Assembly: GCA_031378845.1 (NCBI GenBank)
Contig: JANNES010000003.1
Location: 62,001-126,000 of the forward strand
From: JAJNPS01 sp031378845
GTDB lineage: Bacteria; Pseudomonadota; Alphaproteobacteria; Rhodobacterales; Rhodobacteraceae
Length of the DNA: 64,000 nt
Direction: 5' to 3'
A program made the position numbers and the translations under genes. Below the pieces are notes generated by a model. The model saw only the letters and a list, made by a program, of their open reading frames with translations, had not been told where the DNA came from and ran no database searches. Each line of letters opens with the position of its first letter. Positions within the stretch are counted from its first letter, which is position 1. Positions 53,344-59,523 of the stretch are shown piece by piece.

Positions 53344-54187
53344 ATCTGCAATCTCCGTTGTAGATCACGGTTCCCACCGGTTCGCCGTTGAGGGCAGCCG
53401 TCAACTGACCCGGCTTCAGTCCATTCACAAACTGGATTTCGCTGACGGAACGCGCGTTCTGCATCAGGTCGAGCACAGCGCGTTCGACGATCAAGTCATC
53501 CAGATCAAGCGCCACAAGTTCCTGGACGCTGATGCGCGGGATAAGTCTTGCGGTCGGGTCCTTCTTTGGATCGGCCGTGTACAGCCCATCCTCATCCTTC
53601 ACGTAGATCATCTTTCTCGCGCTGAAGACTTCGGCGATCAGGAAACAGCCGGTGTCCGTGCGTTGCGGCGGAATGTTGCCAACATCCGGATTTTCCTGCC
53701 ACAACTTGAACGGCGGCATGCCCTGACAAACCACCGCCCCCCTTTCGATGAGGTAGTGGGCCAATGAGCCGAACTCTTCTGGTTCAAGAAAGGCAATGCC
53801 GTACTGGGCCAGAAGAAACTGCAGCATCTGGGCGTTTTGCCAGGCCACGGCGGTGCCCAATACGGTCAGCACACCCACCGGAAGGCCCAACTCGATTGCC
53901 AGACTGTAGACATGCCGGGCGCGCGTGCCCGCGCCGGTGCCGAGGATCATTTTGTGCATTTTCAGATTCCGGACGACCTCGTCCACCAAGGGAAGCACGG
54001 CATCACTGCCGCGGTCCATGATGCTCTGCCCGCCGATCTTGACGACGTTGGCCCAGGGAAGAATGGGGTAGGTGCGGACCTCCGCAGGCGCGCCGGATAC
54101 CCCGCCAATTCCGGACGGGCCCTTTGCCAGCATGCTTCCCAGCTGTGCGAGCGTGCTGCCTTGCGCTATCTCAACATCCCGCTTCAA
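53336..54187 (-). CDS. mosB: Molybdenum storage protein-like subunit (beta/MosB type)
   Basis: The 283-residue protein is the closer match to MosB: VVKIGGQSIMDRGSDAVLPL, ILGTGAGTRARHVYSLAIEL, VCQGMPPFKLWQENPD, IPPQRTDTGCFLIAEVF, YVKDEDGLYTADPKKDP and VNGLKPGQLTAALNGEPVGT. It should pair with the alpha-like subunit encoded next to it. The start is TTG at 54187, overlapping the DUF2182 stop (TTGA); an ATG at 54133 is possible but would lose the N-terminal helix present in the family. The long in-frame reading further upstream is a shadow of the DUF2182 gene. Confidence 0.8.
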   Translation of the reverse strand: MKRDVEIAQGSTLAQLGSMLAKGPSGIGGVSGAPAEVRTYPILPWANVVKIGGQSIMDRGSDAVLPLVDEVVRNLKMHKMILGTGAGTRARHVYSLAIELGLPVGVLTVLGTAVAWQNAQMLQFLLAQYGIAFLEPEEFGSLAHYLIERGAVVCQGMPPFKLWQENPDVGNIPPQRTDTGCFLIAEVFSARKMIYVKDEDGLYTADPKKDPTARLIPRISVQELVALDLDDLIVERAVLDLMQNARSVSEIQFVNGLKPGQLTAALNGEPVGTVIYNGDCRFG

Positions 54188-54756
54188 CGGAAATAATCCG
54201 GCAATTGCAGCCACCCCAAGGCGACAGCGCCGCCCGATGCCATGACAAAAATCGCCAGCAGGCGTGCGACCTCGACGCCATCGGTGCTGGATTTTGTCCC
54301 CACAATCAGCGCGCCCGTAACGATCACCAACGCGATATTCGCCATGCCGACCACAAACATCAAAGCCAGAATCGCCACACGGTATCCAGCACAGGCATGA
54401 CGATAGGAAAAGCCGATCCTGGTGGCCCGAAGCACTGCCCCGTCGCCGCCATGCCAGTGTCGCGCCAAAAATCCAAAGGGGCGGCGGCGGGCCTGAAGGC
54501 AGGAATTGGCAAACGGCGACAAGCCGCTCGGCGGCATCTTGGCAGCCGACATCGCGGCCCGGCTCAAAAGGAAGACCGCAACCGGGGTTGCGGAAAGTCC
54601 CGCGACTGCGGATGCGCCGAGGTACTGATGCGTCGCGGGCAGCATGCTCGATACATATAGCGCGGCCAACCCCGGCAGGGCGGTGATGGATACGACCGTC
54701 ACGGGCAGCCGCGCAAACGGACTGGTGTGGAAAAGCAGACTTTCGCCTTGCATCAC
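54184..54756 (-). CDS. DUF2182 family membrane protein (cysteine-poor variant)
   Basis: The 190-residue protein has about five hydrophobic helices and the DUF2182 core order: LSPFANSCLQARRRPFGFLARHW, then GFSYRHACAGYRVAILALMF and VVGMANIALVIVTGALIV (quoted in parts). DUF2182 is annotated as a predicted metal-binding membrane protein, and it often neighbours DUF1326 genes, as here. The usual second Cys after CLxxC and the GCC motif are not present, so metal binding through those residues is doubtful. It is coupled to the MosB-like gene and follows the DUF1326 gene by 30 bases. Confidence 0.72.
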   Translation of the reverse strand: MMQGESLLFHTSPFARLPVTVVSITALPGLAALYVSSMLPATHQYLGASAVAGLSATPVAVFLLSRAAMSAAKMPPSGLSPFANSCLQARRRPFGFLARHWHGGDGAVLRATRIGFSYRHACAGYRVAILALMFVVGMANIALVIVTGALIVGTKSSTDGVEVARLLAIFVMASGGAVALGWLQLPDYFR

Positions 54757-54786
54757 GGTCTGACTTTCGTGCGGGTTTCGGCAAAG

Positions 54787-55461
54787 CTAAAGTGCGTGAA
54801 CATAGGAGAAATGTCCCTTCATTGCGCTGCGCCCCCTGAGGTCCATCTCCATGCCGAACGCGGCAAGGCCGACCCGAAAGCGCCAGCTTTCCCCGATCTC
54901 GGCCGGCGAGCCCAGGACTTCGCCCAGCTTTCCGTTGTTCAGCGTCATGCGACGGCCATCGGGGCCCTCTGTCGCAGCGCTTTCGACCAGTATCCGCCGG
55001 CCAACCGACAAAGTGGAAAAACGGCCTTCATGCCGGATCACGATGTTGGCCGTCTGCACGTCAAGCAACTCTCCCATCAGGCGCGCCAGTTCTTGCAACG
55101 GGCCGCCAAGCGAGCCTGTCAGAGCCGCAACGAGGGCTTCCGACTGTTTTTGCGAGGCGATCTCGTCAATGAACAATACGACGCGCTGTTTTGCATCGTC
55201 GCCGCGAAAGCCTGCGTGATACGAGACGCTGACGGCGCGCAGCCCAGCCATATCGATGCCGTCTATTGCGCCCTGGTCGATTTCCCAGGCGAAGACTCCG
55301 GTGCAATGGCCATCATCGGGATCACCCCCGGTCCAGCAAGGGCAGACTGTCAGGCAATCGCAGGCTTCATAGAATGAGCCGGAGAACTGATACGGTGCCC
55401 GGCGTATCTCGATTCCCGTGGTGCGTCTGCTTGCGTGTTCCGCGTCGATCATCTCTGCCAT
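54787..55461 (-). CDS. DUF1326 protein
   Basis: The 224-residue soluble protein has the DUF1326 cysteine signature FYEACDCLTVCPCW (Cys34, 36, 40, 42) plus Cys53 in DDGHCTGVFAWEI, a plausible metal-binding or redox centre. The C-terminus ends MEMDLRGRSAMKGHFSYVHA. A very similar domain forms the end of the multicopper oxidase encoded 28 bases upstream, so the gene probably arose by duplication. GGAGG stands 6 bases before the ATG. No signal peptide is visible. Function of DUF1326 is unknown. Confidence 0.82.
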   Translation of the reverse strand: MAEMIDAEHASRRTTGIEIRRAPYQFSGSFYEACDCLTVCPCWTGGDPDDGHCTGVFAWEIDQGAIDGIDMAGLRAVSVSYHAGFRGDDAKQRVVLFIDEIASQKQSEALVAALTGSLGGPLQELARLMGELLDVQTANIVIRHEGRFSTLSVGRRILVESAATEGPDGRRMTLNNGKLGEVLGSPAEIGESWRFRVGLAAFGMEMDLRGRSAMKGHFSYVHAL

Positions 55462-55489
55462 CTGCTGCCTCCGATCCCATTGCCCACGG

Positions 55490-58400
55490 TCAGGCGCGGT
55501 GCCCGAACGTGCCGGGCACGTCCAGCTTGGGGGTATGCGAATAAGAGAAGCGCCCCTTCATGGTGCTGCGCCCACGCAAGTCCATCTGCATGTCCTGGTC
55601 CTTCAATGCGATTACAAAGCGCCCACTTTCCCCGACAGTCGCCGGCGATCCCAGGACCTTGCTGAGCTTTCCATCGCCAAGGGTCATGGGTTCGCCCGTC
55701 GGTCCTTCGTTGGAAATTCCCTCGACATGAATTGCACCGCTGACCGAAAGTGTCGTCAGTCGACCGTCCTGGCGAAGGTCTATTGACGCGCGCTCAACCC
55801 CGAGCATCTCTCCCAGAAGTCCTGACAGTTCCTGTAGCGGTCCACCCAGTCCACCACTGAAGGCGGCGCTGAGCACGTTAAATTGCTGCCGGTCCGCCCG
55901 CTCATCGACGAACATCATCACACGCTGCCTGGCGCCCTCACGCTTGCCGGCGTGGTGGGACACGCTGACAACACGAAGACCGGACACTTCGGTGCCATCG
56001 ATCGAGCCTTTCTCGATTTCCCATGCAAAGACACCCGTGCATTCTCCGCCGTCGGGGAGTGTCCCGAGCCAGCACGGACAAATCGTGAAGCAATCGCAGG
56101 CCTCATAGAAAATTCCACGAAGGCGATAGGCCGCAGAGTTGCGGTCAACGGGCGCCTTGTCCGTTACCATATGCCGGACGGAGAGGCTGGAGCTGCCATG
56201 CATCAGCCGTCCGCCTTCGGCAAAGAACTCTGCGCGTACCCGGCGCAGGCCTTTGGGCAGGGCGCCGGTCTTCAAGGTGGCACGACCCAGTTTGTCAATC
56301 TCGATCGGCTCGGTGATCGGGACATCATCGACGAGAAACAGGATGCGACCGCGCGGGATCTGCACCTTGCTCGACATAGCCGACACGCTGGCCGTAAAGA
56401 CCACGCTTTCGCCCGGGCGGGTCTCGGTCTTGTCGGCGACAAGTTGGACCGCTGTACCTTTTTGGCGCAGCTCCTGGGCGTGCAGATAAAAGTCGACAAG
56501 TCCTTCGTCACCTGTCGTGGCGACGTCAAACACGCAGCCAAGGTTGAGGTCGTCAAGTATCACTGGCTTGCAGATCTTCTCGGCGACGGCCAGATCAAGG
56601 TTTTCAAGGCGCGGCCGGGCACCCGGAATCTCGAACTGCGGTTTCACCTTCTGACAGGGTGGTTTGTCCGAGGGCCAGTCCGCATCAGCGAAGTCCTTGG
56701 TCGATGTTCCCGGCTCATAGACAAACAAGCTGGTCTGGTCGGTGACGCGCCAGGCATCGGCAAAAACGCGGTAAAGCGTGTCGTAACGCGCATTCATGTC
56801 TGCGGGCAGCGGGCCGACGGATGCCCCGTTGGGCAACAAGGGCAGCCAGGTCTGCGCGGGTATCCGGCCCATCAGGCCCATATCGGCGTCCGTGTGGGCG
56901 ACGTTTATGTTCAGGATCCAGATGTTGTAGCTGCTCCAGAAATACGGTGTCACCGTCAAGGTGGTGAAGTCCGCAAAGTCCACCCGCAAGGCCGTCATGC
57001 CGGCAAACGGATAGGCCGTCACACGGCCATGTTCGAGGTCGATCCCCCGCTCACCCAGATCAATCGCCTTGCCATCCAGATAAAGCTGAAGCGGGCCCTT
57101 GCCAAAATCGGCAGGCTGGAACGCGATCCGGTGTTCGCCGATGCGCGCGGCAACCGCCGTGTTGACGCTGACACAGACGGTCAGGCCGCTATGCGGGTCA
57201 GTAACCGGCATTGCAGTTGGCACGGGCGACTGGCGGACCTGTATCTCCAGACCCTCGTCACCACGGAGCGCGGTGAATTCCCCCACTGCCTGAAAGTCAT
57301 AATAGTTGCCATCCACGGTGCGGATATGCGGATCACCGATGTCGCCACCATCGTCAGGCGCGCCGACCTTGACGCGGAACACTGTCTGGTCCCGGCGACC
57401 TTCGGAATCCGTTGCCGTGATGTAGACGTAATTGGTGATATCGGGTCCGCTATACGACCAGGTCCATGTGCCGTTGCCGTTGTTCTGGACGACAGCACCC
57501 AGGCTGGTGGTCAGCGTCACGGCAATGCCGTCGGGTGACCCGAAGGTGCCGCGCCTGGTCGCGATGCCGCCAGACGGCGCATAGGCCCACGAGCCGAAGA
57601 CATCGACATTGGGCTTTTCGCTGCCATCGTTGCCGGTCGCCACAAACTCGCCGATCATGCCGTGGTGGTGGTGGAAAAAGATGTGGCAATGAAACAGCCA
57701 GCGGCCAAGATGACCGCCCAAAGTGGTGCCATCCAGCAGCGGACGGTCATCCAGCCTGACCCTGAAGGTCAAGGTGTAAGCGTCTGGAATATCTATGTTG
57801 TCGCGGAACTCTCGATAGGGCCATGTATAGGTCGGCAGTGCGCTTCCGGTCAGCGATATCGGCTGGAAGGAAAAACCATGCAGATGGAACGGGTGATGCG
57901 CACTGGTCGCATTTCGCACCGCAAGCTGAAGAATGCGCCCGGCTTCGGCGTAACGTGTCGAGGCGATATGCGGAATGCTCGTATAGGGCACGCCATCAAA
58001 ATGACCGACGATATTGTCGATACTGGTCGTGCCGCCCGCGTTCAGCGTTATGGTTTGGTTGGACGATCCGAACTTTGGCGCGACAAAGCCACCCGCCGGC
58101 GTCAGAAGGGTTGCGGTCGCGGCGGGCAACTGCTCGACCGCGGCACCGACGATCGAGGACCGTAACGCCGTTCCGGCACCGATCGCATAGGCCGGTGCCA
58201 CTGCGGCGCCTGCCACGGTCAAGTGCATGACGGGAACCGTCGGCAATTTGGCAAGTCCCTGGCCCGTCCGCGAATAATCGCGCGTCCAAAGTGTCAAAAC
58301 ACTGCCGACGGGTACCGTGTTGGGGATCGCCGCGACCATGTCCGCCCGGCATCCCGGCGGCAGCAGAATTTCGCCCGACAGGTACTTGGTATTGAACGTC

Positions 58401-59458
58401 CCGATGGTGCCGCCCTCGACCACGGCCGCGTCCAGAAGGCCGCCTTCGCCGCCGATGCGCACCAGAGGAACCTGCACGCCCGCCTGCGTGGTCAGCACCA
58501 GTCTGAAATAGCGGATCGCGGCGCAATTCGCGATCTGCAAGCGCAGGCCCTGACCCGGCTGCACGTTGATCGACTGCGCGCCTGCATTCAGGGCCCCCGG
58601 TGTTAGCGGCTTGCCCTTGCGGCCCCCGACATTCATGCCATTGGTCAGAACCGTCTGGCCCTCGTTGTGGCGACCGGGTGGACGGATGATGCTCGGGATA
58701 TCGCCCGCGGCATAGGAGACAACCGCAGGTGTGCCGTCGTCTTTGGTCGACGAGTTTCCAGGTCCGATTTCGCACATATTGACCGGGGTCGGCGCGTCTT
58801 GCGCGTTGACGCCCGCGATCCATTCCGCCGCATCCGAGGCCGGGACCACTGTGCTTGGATCGACATATGTCGCGGTGTCGTTGAGCCCCGGTGCCTTGCA
58901 GACCGTGATGTCGCTGAGCACCAACTGCCTGGTATTTCCCGCTACCGGAATTGTCCCCGAGGCGATCACCGCCGCGTCATTTGGGTCGGTGACGACGATC
59001 ATTCCGTACAGGCCGCGGAACACGCGGTTCGACGCCAGATGATGATGCGGGTGATACCAGTAGATACCCGGGCGGGTCAGTTTGAACTTGTAGAGATACG
59101 TTCCGCCGGGGGGTGCGGGCACCGGTGGTGGCGCAAGAAAGCGTGGCGCCACTGCTTCTTGCGTCACCTCAGTGCCATCCATGGAATTGGCCAGTTCAAT
59201 GCCGTGCCAATGAATTCCTGTCGGATGTCCAAGCGTGTTGATCAGCCGGATGATCGCCGTATCGCCGACGTTGAAGCGCAAGGTCGGCCCCGGAATAGCG
59301 CCATTGAACGTTTCGGCGTTGGCCATGACCCCGCCACCGATATCAACGACCGTATGCGCCGCAATGATGACCGTTTCGAGCACGGTTGCATCGCCGGGAT
59401 TGGTGTCCACGGGGGCGGGAGTAACGTAGGGTCCGATACCGCTTGTCATTCTCGACAT
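55490..59458 (-). CDS. Multicopper oxidase fused to vWD-like, Ig-like and DUF1326 domains
   Basis: The 1322-residue protein has a complete three-domain multicopper oxidase (about residues 20-610) with all copper motifs: HWHG (83-86), HPHHH (136-140), HPFHLHG (522-528) and HCHIFFHHHHGM (590-601), which supply the type 1, 2 and 3 sites including the axial Met. Next is a linker, a von Willebrand D-like module (about 708-900, start GDPHIRTVDGNYYDFQAVGE), a Big-type Ig-like domain (about 1003-1095) and a DUF1326 domain (1111-1310) with YEACDCFTICPCW. No signal peptide or Tat motif is present, and TGA lies in frame 8 codons upstream of the ATG, so no longer start exists. Confidence 0.9.
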   Translation of the reverse strand: MSRMTSGIGPYVTPAPVDTNPGDATVLETVIIAAHTVVDIGGGVMANAETFNGAIPGPTLRFNVGDTAIIRLINTLGHPTGIHWHGIELANSMDGTEVTQEAVAPRFLAPPPVPAPPGGTYLYKFKLTRPGIYWYHPHHHLASNRVFRGLYGMIVVTDPNDAAVIASGTIPVAGNTRQLVLSDITVCKAPGLNDTATYVDPSTVVPASDAAEWIAGVNAQDAPTPVNMCEIGPGNSSTKDDGTPAVVSYAAGDIPSIIRPPGRHNEGQTVLTNGMNVGGRKGKPLTPGALNAGAQSINVQPGQGLRLQIANCAAIRYFRLVLTTQAGVQVPLVRIGGEGGLLDAAVVEGGTIGTFNTKYLSGEILLPPGCRADMVAAIPNTVPVGSVLTLWTRDYSRTGQGLAKLPTVPVMHLTVAGAAVAPAYAIGAGTALRSSIVGAAVEQLPAATATLLTPAGGFVAPKFGSSNQTITLNAGGTTSIDNIVGHFDGVPYTSIPHIASTRYAEAGRILQLAVRNATSAHHPFHLHGFSFQPISLTGSALPTYTWPYREFRDNIDIPDAYTLTFRVRLDDRPLLDGTTLGGHLGRWLFHCHIFFHHHHGMIGEFVATGNDGSEKPNVDVFGSWAYAPSGGIATRRGTFGSPDGIAVTLTTSLGAVVQNNGNGTWTWSYSGPDITNYVYITATDSEGRRDQTVFRVKVGAPDDGGDIGDPHIRTVDGNYYDFQAVGEFTALRGDEGLEIQVRQSPVPTAMPVTDPHSGLTVCVSVNTAVAARIGEHRIAFQPADFGKGPLQLYLDGKAIDLGERGIDLEHGRVTAYPFAGMTALRVDFADFTTLTVTPYFWSSYNIWILNINVAHTDADMGLMGRIPAQTWLPLLPNGASVGPLPADMNARYDTLYRVFADAWRVTDQTSLFVYEPGTSTKDFADADWPSDKPPCQKVKPQFEIPGARPRLENLDLAVAEKICKPVILDDLNLGCVFDVATTGDEGLVDFYLHAQELRQKGTAVQLVADKTETRPGESVVFTASVSAMSSKVQIPRGRILFLVDDVPITEPIEIDKLGRATLKTGALPKGLRRVRAEFFAEGGRLMHGSSSLSVRHMVTDKAPVDRNSAAYRLRGIFYEACDCFTICPCWLGTLPDGGECTGVFAWEIEKGSIDGTEVSGLRVVSVSHHAGKREGARQRVMMFVDERADRQQFNVLSAAFSGGLGGPLQELSGLLGEMLGVERASIDLRQDGRLTTLSVSGAIHVEGISNEGPTGEPMTLGDGKLSKVLGSPATVGESGRFVIALKDQDMQMDLRGRSTMKGRFSYSHTPKLDVPGTFGHRA

Positions 59459-59523
59459 ACCCCGGAAAGCGCATGTGATTCAAAATGCAGCCCGTTCTGG
59501 CCAGAAAGCCAGACTGCAAGGGT

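Noticed and set aside
53336..54784. A 482-codon frame that would fuse about 200 residues to the MosB-like protein.
   Set aside because: The first 199 codons lie over the DUF2182 gene in another frame and have Arg/Gly/Cys-rich composition with no domain; the real start is the TTG overlapping the DUF2182 stop.
55883..57538. A 551-codon plus-strand frame opposite the multicopper oxidase, and a similar one at 59635-60831.
   Set aside because: These are antisense shadows of GC-rich genes: no ribosome binding site, His/Arg/Gly-rich translation, and the minus strand has complete domain motifs.
55490..59458. Identity as a copper nitrite reductase (NirK) or CopA/CueO copper-resistance oxidase.
   Set aside because: All four HxH-type motifs of a three-domain oxidase are present, so it is not NirK; there is no Met-rich insert, Tat signal or neighbouring copper-resistance gene that would indicate CueO or CopA.
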